Positions 35,656-43,818 of a stretch of 47,180 nt of DNA are shown in pieces. Position 1 is the first letter of the stretch. The number at the start of each line of letters is the position of its first letter. Under the pieces are notes generated by a model that worked only from the letters and a program-made list of their open reading frames with translations, made no database searches and was not told the DNA's origin. A program made the translations under genes and the position numbers. Source of the stretch: Hyphomicrobiales bacterium (GTDB lineage Bacteria; Pseudomonadota; Alphaproteobacteria; Rhizobiales; Aestuariivirgaceae); contig JANYHE010000087.1 of the NCBI GenBank assembly GCA_025359215.1, positions 1 to 47,180 of the forward strand, read 5' to 3'.

Positions 35656-37709
35656 GTGTTCCTCATCTTAATCAACGCATCTGCTGCTACCGCACCTTTT
35701 GGTAAAATGAAAAGTGGATTGATGTCGAGTTCTTCGATCTGATCTTTATATGTTGCTGCGAATGCGCAAACAGATTTTATGGCTTCGAGAGTGGCCTTTT
35801 GATCTCCAGACTTTCCACGAAAGCCTTCAATGAGTTTCCAAATCCGTAAACTCTTCAGTGCACGGAGGATTTCAGTTTCGGTTGTGGGTAGGATCAGCGT
35901 TACAGAGTCTTTCAGAAGCTCAGTAAATATGCCACCTGCGCCGATGACCAATGCAAGGCCAAATTGCGGGTCGCGGGTGAGGCCGATAATTAATTCAGCC
36001 ACCGCACCTTGCACCATTTTTTCGATGAGAAATTCATTGCCCAACTTGGCCATGCGGGTGGCAGAGGCTTCGACTTCGGCTGCATTGCGAAGGTTGAGGG
36101 CTACGCCGCCGGCTTCAGTTTTGTGGAGGATTGTGGTGGAGGAGATTTTGAGAGCGACAGGGTAACCGAGGGCGTTGGCGGTTTTTACGGCATCGCTGAC
36201 GCTGCAAATCTGGCCTTCGGGAACTGCAAGGCCGAATGTGTTGAGCAGCACTTTCCCTTCAAATTCGGTCAACCCGTCGGAAGACGGAACCCAGACATCC
36301 CCCATAGGCGCTTGTTGTACTGGTTCCCGACTTTCGTCGGGATGACCACTTAATTTCCAACTCTTCCCAATCATCGCCGCCGCTTCAAACGCAGTCAGTG
36401 CATCGTCCAATCCCATCATCGGCGTTATGTTATCTGCGCTCAATTGCGCAGCCATTTCCAGCGGCATGGATTCGGGCAATGAAGCCACGATTACTGCGCG
36501 GGCATTATTTGCCTTGGCTGCGGCAGTGAAAGCACGCGACGTTTTATACCATGCGGCGGGGTTCATGTGCGGGTGCGTGGGGACATCCAAGATCAACATG
36601 CCCACGTCAAAACCACCAGACAGTGTTGCTGTGAATGTCGCTTCAAGTTTGGACTCATCACCCCAAATGAAAGTGTGGTAATCGAGCGGGTTATCGACTG
36701 ACACAAACTCATTCAGCGTTGCTGCGACTTTGGTTTTCGTTGCGGCATTGAAGGGCGGAAAAGAGACACTTTTCTCCAACGCCATATCCGCCACCAAGGC
36801 AGCTTCACCGCCAGAGCAACTCAAGGAGACAAGGCGGCTATCATGCAGCGGGCCGCCGTGGTGCAGGAACTTTAGAGTTTCGGCAAAGGCGGTTACCGAT
36901 TTCATGCGGGCGATGCCGTGGCGCTCGAACAGGGCATCGTAAAGATTATCTGCTCCGGAAAGCGAAGATGTGTGGCTCATGGTGACTTTTGCGCCTTGTT
37001 CGGAGCGACCGGTTTTCAGCGCGATAACGGGCTTCTTATGGTGGCGCGCCAGTTCTGCGGCGCGGGCGAAAGCTGATATATCTTTGAGGCCCTCAATGTG
37101 AAGGCCTATGGCCGTGATGCGATCATCGGTGCACAGCGCTTCCAACATGCGGGCCATATCAACATCAGCTTGGTTGCCAATTGCGAAAAGCTGCGCCAAG
37201 GGCAGGGCGCGGCGGCTCATACCGAAATTGCAGGCAATGTTGCCTGACTGTGTGATGATGGCGACGCCGCGCTCACGAATTTCCAACCCATGTTCATCGG
37301 GCCACAAGGCACAACGCGAGAGCGTATTCACAAAGCCATAGCAGTTAGGGCCGAGCAGGGGCATTCCATTTGCTGCGTTGAGAAGTTCAGCTTGGAGTTC
37401 GGTGGCTCCCGCTTCAGCAAAGCCAGCGGCATAGATGACCGCACCGCCGCAGTTTTTAGCGCGCAACTGACGAACGATTTCAACGGTGGGCTCGCGCTTT
37501 ACCGCAACAAAGGCAGCATCGATTGGGCCTGTAATATCATCAACGGATTTCACAGTGGCAATGCCGCCCAGTTCATCACGCTTGGGGTGAACCGCCCAGA
37601 TTTTGCCAGTGAAGCCCAGTTCGCGCGTGCGCGTAATCGCGATGGCACATTCATTGCCACCGATGAAGGCGATGGACGTGGGGTTGAGTAGACGTTGCAA
37701 ATTAGCCAC
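35652..37709 (-). CDS. NDP-forming acyl-CoA ligase, probably for betaines, with in-frame palindrome
   Basis: A 685-residue ADP-forming acyl-CoA synthetase. The N-terminal CoA-binding Rossmann part starts LLNPTSIAFIGGNECAIAIT, the succinyl-CoA-ligase-like part has LLGPNCYGFVNT, IITQSGNIACNFGMSR and the acceptor region VTMSHTSSLSGADNLYDALF. A C-terminal ATP-grasp domain starts near residue 485 (EFEGKVLLNTFGLAVPEG, then GYPVALKISS). By position it would load gamma-butyrobetaine, crotonobetaine or carnitine onto CoA. The linker between the halves (residues 455-481) is encoded by a palindromic element. GTG start at 37709 overlaps the dehydrogenase stop by eight bases. Confidence 0.8.
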   Translation of the reverse strand: MANLQRLLNPTSIAFIGGNECAIAITRTRELGFTGKIWAVHPKRDELGGIATVKSVDDITGPIDAAFVAVKREPTVEIVRQLRAKNCGGAVIYAAGFAEAGATELQAELLNAANGMPLLGPNCYGFVNTLSRCALWPDEHGLEIRERGVAIITQSGNIACNFGMSRRALPLAQLFAIGNQADVDMARMLEALCTDDRITAIGLHIEGLKDISAFARAAELARHHKKPVIALKTGRSEQGAKVTMSHTSSLSGADNLYDALFERHGIARMKSVTAFAETLKFLHHGGPLHDSRLVSLSCSGGEAALVADMALEKSVSFPPFNAATKTKVAATLNEFVSVDNPLDYHTFIWGDESKLEATFTATLSGGFDVGMLILDVPTHPHMNPAAWYKTSRAFTAAAKANNARAVIVASLPESMPLEMAAQLSADNITPMMGLDDALTAFEAAAMIGKSWKLSGHPDESREPVQQAPMGDVWVPSSDGLTEFEGKVLLNTFGLAVPEGQICSVSDAVKTANALGYPVALKISSTTILHKTEAGGVALNLRNAAEVEASATRMAKLGNEFLIEKMVQGAVAELIIGLTRDPQFGLALVIGAGGIFTELLKDSVTLILPTTETEILRALKSLRIWKLIEGFRGKSGDQKATLEAIKSVCAFAATYKDQIEELDINPLFILPKGAVAADALIKMRNT
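36267..36347. repeat. 81-bp palindromic element inserted in frame in the ligase gene
   Basis: Read on the minus strand, the element starts GGTCATCCCGACGAAAGTC and ends with the inverted copy of the same 28-base arm; 22 of 28 positions match. Each arm is itself a hairpin: CCGAC-GAAA-GTCGG and CCGTC-TTCC-GACGG. The two stems differ by a compensatory A-T/T-A pair, so pairing is preserved. The element is exactly 27 codons and begins on a codon boundary (Gly455 to Thr481 of the ligase), giving GHPDESREPVQQ...VWVPSSDGLT. The layout is like REP/MITE pairs, and its position in a protein linker like Rickettsia palindromic elements. Confidence 0.85.
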
Positions 37710-38865
37710 CCAGCGGCCTCAACATGGCGCGTGAGATGATGTGGCGTTGAATTTCACTGGTACCTTCCCAGATGCGTTCAACTCTCGCGTCACGCCAGAT
37801 GCGCTCTAATGGCAAATCACTCATCAGGCCCATGCCGCCATGGATTTGAATGGCCTCATCGGCGATCATGGCCAAGGCTTCAGTGGCTTTTAGTTTCGCC
37901 ATGGCCATATCCATTTCGGTCACAGTTTTCTGATCAAATTTCCAAGCGGCATCGAAGGTGAGAAGTTCTGCTGCGCGCAGTTCCATTGCCATATCAGCCA
38001 ATTTGAAGGACACACCTTGAAATTTGCCAATCTGCTGGCCGAATTGTTGGCGATCAACTGCATATTGTGTGGCAAGTTTGAGTGCACGATCGGCGCGGCC
38101 CAAACACGTTGAGGCCACTTGCAGCCGCGTTGCCCCCAGCCATTCATTGGCCACTTCAAAGCCCTGATGCACTTCACCCAAGATTTGGGATTTGTTCACC
38201 CGACAATCTTGAAATTCTAAAATGCAATTTTGATAACCACGATGCGATACATTTTTATAGCCATCGCGCACGGTGAAACCTTTGGTGCCTTTGTCAATCA
38301 GAAAAGCAGTGATGAGTTTTTTTGGTCCACGTGCTGTTTCTTCTTCGCCAGTGGCTGCAAACAGAATGACGAACGTGGCTTCATCGGCGTGGCTGATGAA
38401 ATGTTTAGTGCCGTTGATGACGAAATCATCACCATCTTGTTTTGCGAATGTTTTCATGCCGCGCAAATCTGAGCCGATGCCAGGTTCCGTTAGCGCTAAA
38501 CAATCTGACGCCTGGCCTTTGATGGCGGGATAAAGATATTTTTCACGCTGTTCATCATTGCAGGCCAGCAGAATGTTGGATGGGCGGAACACGCTATTCC
38601 AATGCAGTGCATAGGATGCTTTGCCCAGTTCGCGCTCGTATAGGCACCACGTTAATGTGTCGAGCCCAGCACCACCCACTTCTGCTGGCATGTTGGCCGC
38701 ATAAAGGCCGGCGATCATTGCCTTGGCTTTAATTTCATCGCGCAATTCGGGCCTTAGGATTCCAGTAGCCTCCACTTCGGCTTCATGCGGATAGAGTTCT
38801 TTCTCGACGAAATCGCGCGTCGTTTTAACAATCATTTCTTGTTCTTCGGTGAGTGCGAAATTCAT
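37702..38865 (-). CDS. Acyl-CoA dehydrogenase, candidate gamma-butyrobetainyl-CoA dehydrogenase
   Basis: A 387-residue flavoprotein with all family landmarks: MNFALTEEQEMIVKTTRDFV, LALTEPGIGSDLRGMKT, GTKHFISHADEATF, RQQFGQQIGKFQGVSFKLAD, QIHGGMGLMSDLPLERIWRD, and IWEGTSEIQRHI with the catalytic Glu. The length is normal. In the operon it would oxidise a betainyl-CoA ester to crotonobetainyl-CoA, feeding CaiD; the specificity is inference, since family members differ little in sequence. It overlaps the ligase start by eight bases and follows the SDR after three bases. Confidence 0.85.
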   Translation of the reverse strand: MNFALTEEQEMIVKTTRDFVEKELYPHEAEVEATGILRPELRDEIKAKAMIAGLYAANMPAEVGGAGLDTLTWCLYERELGKASYALHWNSVFRPSNILLACNDEQREKYLYPAIKGQASDCLALTEPGIGSDLRGMKTFAKQDGDDFVINGTKHFISHADEATFVILFAATGEEETARGPKKLITAFLIDKGTKGFTVRDGYKNVSHRGYQNCILEFQDCRVNKSQILGEVHQGFEVANEWLGATRLQVASTCLGRADRALKLATQYAVDRQQFGQQIGKFQGVSFKLADMAMELRAAELLTFDAAWKFDQKTVTEMDMAMAKLKATEALAMIADEAIQIHGGMGLMSDLPLERIWRDARVERIWEGTSEIQRHIISRAMLRPLGG

Positions 38866-38868
38866 GAT

Positions 38869-39636
38869 TTACCTGATGTGGAACGTTTCGATATGGCCAT
38901 CAATCGCGATGTCTTGACCATTGATCATATAGGCCGCGGGGGAGGCGAGGAAAAGGCACAGATTGGCCACTTCTTCTGGTTCAGTGAAGCGTGACAAGGA
39001 TTGTTCCCAGACCAATTCTTTGGCCACCTCATCAGTGGGCACGCCGCGCAAGGCCGCTTCGCCTGCTGCAACCTTCATAATGCGTTCGCCTTTCACGGCA
39101 CCGGGGCAGATGGCATTGCAGCGCACGCCATGGGGACCGAGTTCAATGGCCAAAGATTTAGTGAGGCCAATTACGCCCCATTTTGCGGCGGCATAAGGTG
39201 TGCGATTGCCAAAGCCATATTGGCCGGCATTTGAAGACATGTTGATGATCAGGCCAGAACCTTGCGCCTTCATAACAGGTGCAGCGCGACGGGCACACAA
39301 AAACTGGGCATCAAGGCAGACTTCGATGCACTCTTTCCAATCGGAAAGTTCAATATCATCGACAGGCGCTGTGGGGCCTTTGATTCCTGCGTTGTTGACC
39401 ATCACATCGAGGCCACCCAGATCATCCAGCGCATCGTCAAACCATGCATCGATTTCACCTTCGCTGCGCACATTCACATGCGTGGCGGCGATTTCAGGAA
39501 ACTCTTCGCGGAAGGTTTTGAGTGCTGCCTCGTTCACATCACAAATGTGAACTTTTGCGCCTTGATCATGAAAGGCCTGTGCAATGGCGCGGCCAATGCC
39601 TGTGGCGGCTGCTGTGATCATTACGCGAGTTTGCAT
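38869..39636 (-). CDS. Short-chain dehydrogenase in the betaine operon
   Basis: A 255-residue SDR. The cofactor loop is TAAATGIG (Ala where the first Gly of TGxxxGIG is usual), with ICDVNEAAL suggesting NAD. VNNAGIKGPTAP, catalytic Ser in INMSSNAGQ, YAAAK, and the C-terminal FLASPAAYMINGQDIAIDG follow. Cleavage of dehydrocarnitine with acetyl-CoA yields acetoacetate, so reduction of acetoacetate to 3-hydroxybutyrate is one possible job; a hydroxyacid step is another. It is flanked by three bases and one base to its operon neighbours. Confidence 0.8.
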   Translation of the reverse strand: MQTRVMITAAATGIGRAIAQAFHDQGAKVHICDVNEAALKTFREEFPEIAATHVNVRSEGEIDAWFDDALDDLGGLDVMVNNAGIKGPTAPVDDIELSDWKECIEVCLDAQFLCARRAAPVMKAQGSGLIINMSSNAGQYGFGNRTPYAAAKWGVIGLTKSLAIELGPHGVRCNAICPGAVKGERIMKVAAGEAALRGVPTDEVAKELVWEQSLSRFTEPEEVANLCLFLASPAAYMINGQDIAIDGHIETFHIR

Positions 39637-39637
39637 T

Positions 39638-40621
39638 TTATTTTGCCTTCTTTTTACGGGCCTTCTCTTCTCTGTCTAACACCAAACCAGCACCGATTTT
39701 GTGCTTTTTGAACAGCTTCATCATATCGACTAAAATCGCATTGCGCTTAGCTTCCATTTGGGCGACGGTTTTGCCAGAGCTTTGCGCCTCGCAGCCTTCG
39801 ATGAGGCGAGTTTCGAGCGCATCATTCCATTTGGGGAATTTGAGATCAGTCCAAGGCAATTCCAAAGTGGGGTCAAACTGTTTCATAAAATCACGCATGC
39901 CGCCAGGGCCACCCGCGAGGTGATAGGTTTGGAATGAACCCATGAACGCCCAGCGCATGCCTGCCGAATAAATGATCGAGTCGTCTATATCGGCAGTAGA
40001 ACCCACATCCTTATCCAAGATGTGCAAAGCTTCGCGCCACAAGGCTTCTTGCAGGCGATCGCAAATGTAGCCATCGATTTCCTTCTTGAGGCGCAGCACT
40101 TGCATGCCGATGGATTCAAAATAAACCTTGGCACGGCTCATTGCGTCTTCACTGGTTTTCGTGCCGGGCACAATTTCGACGAGAGGCAAAAGATAAACCG
40201 GATTGAATGGATGGCCGATGATGACGCGTTCAGGGTGATGTACGCATTCTGATTGCAGGCGTGTTGGCAAAAAGCCTGACGAAGACGAGGAGATAATGAC
40301 GTCTGGTGGGGCAAGTACATCAATGTCTTTGAACAACTTGATTTTGAGTGCTTCGCGCTCTGGTGCGGCTTCGTGAATGAATTCTGCTTTGGTGGCCATT
40401 TCTGCCAGATCGGTGGTGAATGTGAGTTTGCCTTTTTTCTTCGGCTTGCCGAGAAGTTTTTCCATAGAAGGCCAAGCCGTCTTGATTTGGGCTTTCAGTT
40501 TTGCTTCAGCGGTTGGCGACACATCATAAGCGATAACATTAATGCCACGGATCAAAGCCCTTGCGGCCCAACCTGCACCAATCAACCCCGTTCCCGCAAT
40601 GCCTATAGTTTTTGGCTTCAT
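39638..40621 (-). CDS. lcdH: L-carnitine 3-dehydrogenase
   Basis: A 327-residue member of the 3-hydroxyacyl-CoA dehydrogenase fold: NAD loop [28 protein letters not shown]-like segment [26 protein letters not shown], the catalytic [13 protein letters not shown] and [20 protein letters not shown]. These fit carnitine dehydrogenases, which oxidise L-carnitine to 3-dehydrocarnitine with NAD. Some rhizobial homologues carry an added C-terminal thioesterase domain (recalled, not checked); this one ends in a Lys-rich tail ([10 protein letters not shown]) instead. The stop and start overlap its neighbours: the BKACE stop overlaps its ATG (ATGA). Confidence 0.85.
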   Translation of the reverse strand: MKPKTIGIAGTGLIGAGWAARALIRGINVIAYDVSPTAEAKLKAQIKTAWPSMEKLLGKPKKKGKLTFTTDLAEMATKAEFIHEAAPEREALKIKLFKDIDVLAPPDVIISSSSSGFLPTRLQSECVHHPERVIIGHPFNPVYLLPLVEIVPGTKTSEDAMSRAKVYFESIGMQVLRLKKEIDGYICDRLQEALWREALHILDKDVGSTADIDDSIIYSAGMRWAFMGSFQTYHLAGGPGGMRDFMKQFDPTLELPWTDLKFPKWNDALETRLIEGCEAQSSGKTVAQMEAKRNAILVDMMKLFKKHKIGAGLVLDREEKARKKKAK

Positions 40622-41502
40622 TTTTTCAATCCTAAAATCGCGCGACCTTCATCAGGGGTTGCTACTTTCGTGCCGAGGATTTCGATGATTTTTACAGCGC
40701 GTTCAACTAAGGTTGCGTTAGAAGCAAACACGCCTTTATCGAGATAAAGATTATCTTCTAGTCCCACGCGCACATGGCCGCCCAACAATACGGCTTGGGC
40801 AACGGCTGGAAACTCATTACGGCCAATGCCAAAGGCAGCCCAGATGGCGTTCTTCGGCAATTGAGATTTCATATAAGCCATTGTTTCGGTGTTATAGGGT
40901 GCACCCCACGGAATGCCGAGGCAGAGCTGGAAGAGGGGGAGCTCATCCATCAAACCCTCTTCGCACATTTTGCTGGCGAACCACACATGACCGGAATCAA
41001 ACACTTCCATTTCAGCTTTCACACCATAAGACTGGATGAGCTTGGCTTGCTCGCGCAATTGTAAAGGCGTTTGCACCATAATATTGTTGCTATCGCCAAA
41101 ATTCATAGTGCCGCAATCAATCGTGCAAATTTCGGGGCGCAGTTCTTTGATATGGAGATAGCGTGTTTGTGGACCAACCAAATCTGTGCCGGGGCCCCAT
41201 TTCATGGGTTCCTCGCCGGGGCCAATATCGAGATCACCACCCATGCCAGCAGTGAAGTTGATGATGATGTATGAATTTTTCGCCCGGATTTTTTCCATCA
41301 CATCGCGGTAGAGATCAACATCGCGGGTGCCCTTGCCAGTTTTTACATTGCGCACATGACAATGCACAATGGTGGCGCCAGCGGCAGCTGCCTCCAACGC
41401 CGAATCTGCAATTTGTTGGGGTGTCACTGGAATGGCGGGGTGTTTGCCCACAGTATCGCCAGATCCGGTGATTGCAGCGGTGATGATGACTTTTGATTGC
41501 AT
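40618..41502 (-). CDS. BKACE-family enzyme, probable 3-dehydrocarnitine cleavage
   Basis: A 294-residue beta-keto acid cleavage enzyme (DUF849). Family features are visible: [40 protein letters not shown] with the zinc-binding His pair, [34 protein letters not shown], and [14 protein letters not shown]. These enzymes exchange the beta-keto acid with acetyl-CoA. Next to carnitine dehydrogenase the expected reaction is dehydrocarnitine plus acetyl-CoA to betainyl-CoA plus acetoacetate (CdhC in Pseudomonas). ATG 41502 has a strong AGGAGGGAG upstream; a ten-codon extension does not. It is the first gene of the operon. Confidence 0.85.
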   Translation of the reverse strand: MQSKVIITAAITGSGDTVGKHPAIPVTPQQIADSALEAAAAGATIVHCHVRNVKTGKGTRDVDLYRDVMEKIRAKNSYIIINFTAGMGGDLDIGPGEEPMKWGPGTDLVGPQTRYLHIKELRPEICTIDCGTMNFGDSNNIMVQTPLQLREQAKLIQSYGVKAEMEVFDSGHVWFASKMCEEGLMDELPLFQLCLGIPWGAPYNTETMAYMKSQLPKNAIWAAFGIGRNEFPAVAQAVLLGGHVRVGLEDNLYLDKGVFASNATLVERAVKIIEILGTKVATPDEGRAILGLKK

Positions 41503-41645
41503 GATGATCTCCCTCCTGAGACGATAGTTCAAGAGTACTGCAATAGGCTAGAGAAATGCGCCAAGCGTTGCGGTGAATCCGACATGTAGTGTTGGGCGGC
41601 AGAATCTGCTATCGATTGCGTTGGGGCAGTAAATTGGAGACGCAA

Positions 41646-42278
41646 ATGAAATTTGCACGTATTTTAACGCTGGTCTGTTTTGCAACCGTCGCCCAGTTCA
41701 GTGCGGCAAGCGCCAGCGAACAAACTTTTGCCAAACCGAAACAAGGATCATTGCGCATTGATTGGTGCCTTGTTTTTGGAGGCGCATGTGGAAAGCCCGC
41801 GGCTGATAAATTTTGCCAAGATAAGGGATTTGCCCAATCTGTTGATCAAGTGGAAGATATTGATATTGGCGCATCTGGCATTGCCACGCTTGTGCAGGGC
41901 AGTGGCCAAGTGTGCAATCAACCTAATTGTGATGGATTTACGTATATCACGTGTCAGAAGCCGGATGCCGGGCCACCTCCACCGCCGCCTCCCGGCCCAC
42001 CACCTGGTCCTGGTGGAGGTAGTGACACTCATTTTTACAAGAAGCCGAAAATTGGCGGTGCCCGTTTGAATTATTGTTTCAAAAAGGGTGTGGGTTGTGA
42101 TGGCCAGACTGCGGCAGATGCCTATTGCGATATGAAGGGCTATGATGATGCCGCTGATTTCAACCAATCCGCGCCGCTCACTGCATTTGTGCCAACCCGC
42201 TACATCGGCAACGGCAAGATCAGCAACGAAGGTTTGAGTTTTTCATTCTCGGACATTACGTGCGAAAACCAGCCTTAA
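41646..42278 (+). CDS. Secreted protein with two copies of a cysteine-rich module
   Basis: A 210-residue exported protein. A Sec signal (MKFARILTLVCFATVAQFSA) ends near ASASEQ. Module 1 starts FAKPKQGSLRIDWC and ends GFTYITC; module 2 starts FYKKPKIGGARLNYC and ends FSFSDITC. They share C...G.xC.....AAD.[FY]C..KG[FY] spacing and the ITC end. A flexible PPPPPPPGPPPGPGGG linker joins them. Module 1 has two extra cysteines (VCNQPNC) lost in module 2. I do not recognise a named family. The disulfide-rich, duplicated design suggests an envelope binding protein. ATG 41646 is the Met of the signal peptide; the frame opens 19 codons earlier. Confidence 0.8.
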   Translation: MKFARILTLVCFATVAQFSAASASEQTFAKPKQGSLRIDWCLVFGGACGKPAADKFCQDKGFAQSVDQVEDIDIGASGIATLVQGSGQVCNQPNCDGFTYITCQKPDAGPPPPPPPGPPPGPGGGSDTHFYKKPKIGGARLNYCFKKGVGCDGQTAADAYCDMKGYDDAADFNQSAPLTAFVPTRYIGNGKISNEGLSFSFSDITCENQP

Positions 42279-42331
42279 AATGTTTGGCAGGCAACACTGG
42301 TGGGTGTTGCCTGCTTCTTAAATTGACGGTT

Positions 42332-42757
42332 TCAAACGTCCGTGCCGGGAATTTCCACAAGTGTGCAACCCGCTATTTTCCAAGTTTCATCGGGCTGCTT
42401 TTGCAGAGCATAGACGGCTTCATAACGTTTGCCGTCGGCAGCAACTATTGTGACGTGCTGAATTTGACGCCCCAAACTGTCAACGGCTGCTGAGCCAAAT
42501 GTGTATTTCTGATTGTTGTAGACAGGTGCGTAACCGCGCTTCACCATGGCAATGAAATTTTCAGGTGTTTTAAATGCGCCAGTAATTACGGGGGCGGCAA
42601 ATGAAAAGGCCAAAGGGCCATTTTCAACTTTGAAAGCCTCAAGTTGACCGGAAATCACCTGTTGGACGGCGGATTTGTCTTGCGAACTCAAATCCTCGGC
42701 CTGAACAGGCGCAAAATACATAAGCGCGCAAAATAAGGTAGTGACAATTCTTAACAT
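42332..42757 (-). CDS. Exported DUF4864 protein
   Basis: A 141-residue protein with a Sec signal (MLRIVTTLFCALMYFAPVQA) and a domain of the DUF4864 kind: VQQVISGQLEAFKVENGPLA, FSFAAPVITGAFKTPENFIA, MVKRGYAPVYNNQKYTFG, and a C-terminal strand ending WKIAGCTLVE. The fold is likely NTF2-like (a cone-shaped barrel); its function is unknown. It converges on the cysteine-module gene with about 53 bases between stops. Confidence 0.8.
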   Translation of the reverse strand: MLRIVTTLFCALMYFAPVQAEDLSSQDKSAVQQVISGQLEAFKVENGPLAFSFAAPVITGAFKTPENFIAMVKRGYAPVYNNQKYTFGSAAVDSLGRQIQHVTIVAADGKRYEAVYALQKQPDETWKIAGCTLVEIPGTDV

Positions 42758-42862
42758 GGCAACCTCCGTTGAATGTGACTATGTTACGCTTAATAATTGG
42801 CACTGGTTCTAGGTGCAGTGCAGCAACACCAAGTTGTTACCAAGTTTTTGATTGAGGCTTTG

Positions 42863-43177
42863 ATGGATCACACAGTTTTAGAAACGGCCTCGATTTGGCT
42901 GGGCGAGGGGCGCAAAGTTGCCCTGGCAACCGTCATTGAAACTTGGGGATCAGCGCCGCAGCCGGTTGGCAGCCAGCTGGTGATTGATGGTGCTGGACAT
43001 TTCATGGGTTCCGTTTCCGGTGGTTGCGTCGAAGGTGCTGTGGTGACAGAGGCTTTAGACATCATTCAAACTGGTACACCGAAGGTTATGAGTTTTGGTG
43101 TGGCAGATGAAACTGCTTGGAAAGTAGGACTAGCTTGCGGTGGCAAGATTCGCGTTTACGTGGAGCCTGTTTCGTGA
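42863..43177 (+). CDS. XdhC/CoxI-family protein, N-terminal domain only
   Basis: A 104-residue protein covering the first XdhC/CoxI domain: LATVIETWGSAPQPVGSQLV and FMGSVSGGCVEGAVVTEAL, then the Cys-containing VGLACGGKIRVYVEP. XdhC-type proteins bind molybdopterin and help insert the sulfurated cofactor into xanthine-dehydrogenase or CO-dehydrogenase-type enzymes. In many bacteria this domain is fused to the Rossmann domain; here they are two genes overlapping by GTGA. ATG 42863 with GAGG upstream is the likely start. Confidence 0.85.
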   Translation: MDHTVLETASIWLGEGRKVALATVIETWGSAPQPVGSQLVIDGAGHFMGSVSGGCVEGAVVTEALDIIQTGTPKVMSFGVADETAWKVGLACGGKIRVYVEPVS

Positions 43178-43818
43178 AGGCTGAAATTCTCAGAGAGGTT
43201 ATCGAAGCCAGGGCCCAGCGCCGCGGCGTGGCTGTGGTGACTGATTTGGACACCGGGGCTCAACAGATTGTGGCGCGCGGCGATGGATTTGAAGACGCAT
43301 TTCGATTTGACAAGTCTGGCGTGGTTGACGAGAAATTTGTGGCCATTCACAATCCGCCGTTGAGGCTAATTATCATTGGTGCAGTTCATATTGCGCAGAG
43401 CATTATTCCGATTGCGCAGGCCGCAAACTACGATGTTACGGTGATTGATCCACGCGGGGCGTTTGCTTCGGGTGCACGGTTTCCTGATGTGACTCTGCTT
43501 GCAGAGTGGCCGCAGGATGTTTTGCCGGGGCTGGCACTTGATGCGCGCACCGGGTTTGTGGCGTTAACGCATGACCCTAAAATTGATGATCCGGCACTGG
43601 AATTGGCTCTCAAATCTGACGTCCTCTATATTGGCGCTCTGGGATCAAAGAAAACCCAAGCCTCACGGCGCGAAAGATTGATGGCAGCCGGCTTTAGCGA
43701 CGAACAGCTGGCCCGCATCCATGGGCCGATTGGCTTGAATATTGGTGCAGTGGGAGCGCCAGAAATTGCAATTTCAGTGATGGCCGAAATGACCCAATGT
43801 TTGCGATTGGGCGCTTAA
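43174..43818 (+). CDS. XdhC/CoxI-family protein, Rossmann domain
   Basis: A 214-residue partner of the preceding gene, with an N-terminal extension (ILREVIEARAQRRGVAVVTD) and the XdhC C-terminal Rossmann domain: LRLIIIGAVHIAQSIIPIAQ, YDVTVIDPRGAFASGARFPD, VALTHDPKIDDPALELAL, YIGALGSKKTQASRRERL, and HGPIGLNIGAVGAPEIAISV. Start GTG 43174 overlaps the preceding stop. The next gene begins directly at the stop (43819), so the three form one operon for molybdenum-hydroxylase maturation. Confidence 0.88.
   Translation: MKAEILREVIEARAQRRGVAVVTDLDTGAQQIVARGDGFEDAFRFDKSGVVDEKFVAIHNPPLRLIIIGAVHIAQSIIPIAQAANYDVTVIDPRGAFASGARFPDVTLLAEWPQDVLPGLALDARTGFVALTHDPKIDDPALELALKSDVLYIGALGSKKTQASRRERLMAAGFSDEQLARIHGPIGLNIGAVGAPEIAISVMAEMTQCLRLGA

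Noticed and set aside
38884-39636. Ala in the cofactor loop (TAAATGIG) of the operon SDR as a sign of inactivity
   Set aside because: The first Gly of TGxxxGIG varies in active SDRs, and the catalytic Ser, Tyr and Lys are intact.
33580-41502. The GcvA-like LysR gene as the regulator of the betaine operon
   Set aside because: It is at the distal end of the operon, with a separate small gene and terminator between them; no matching LysR palindrome was noticed before 41502.
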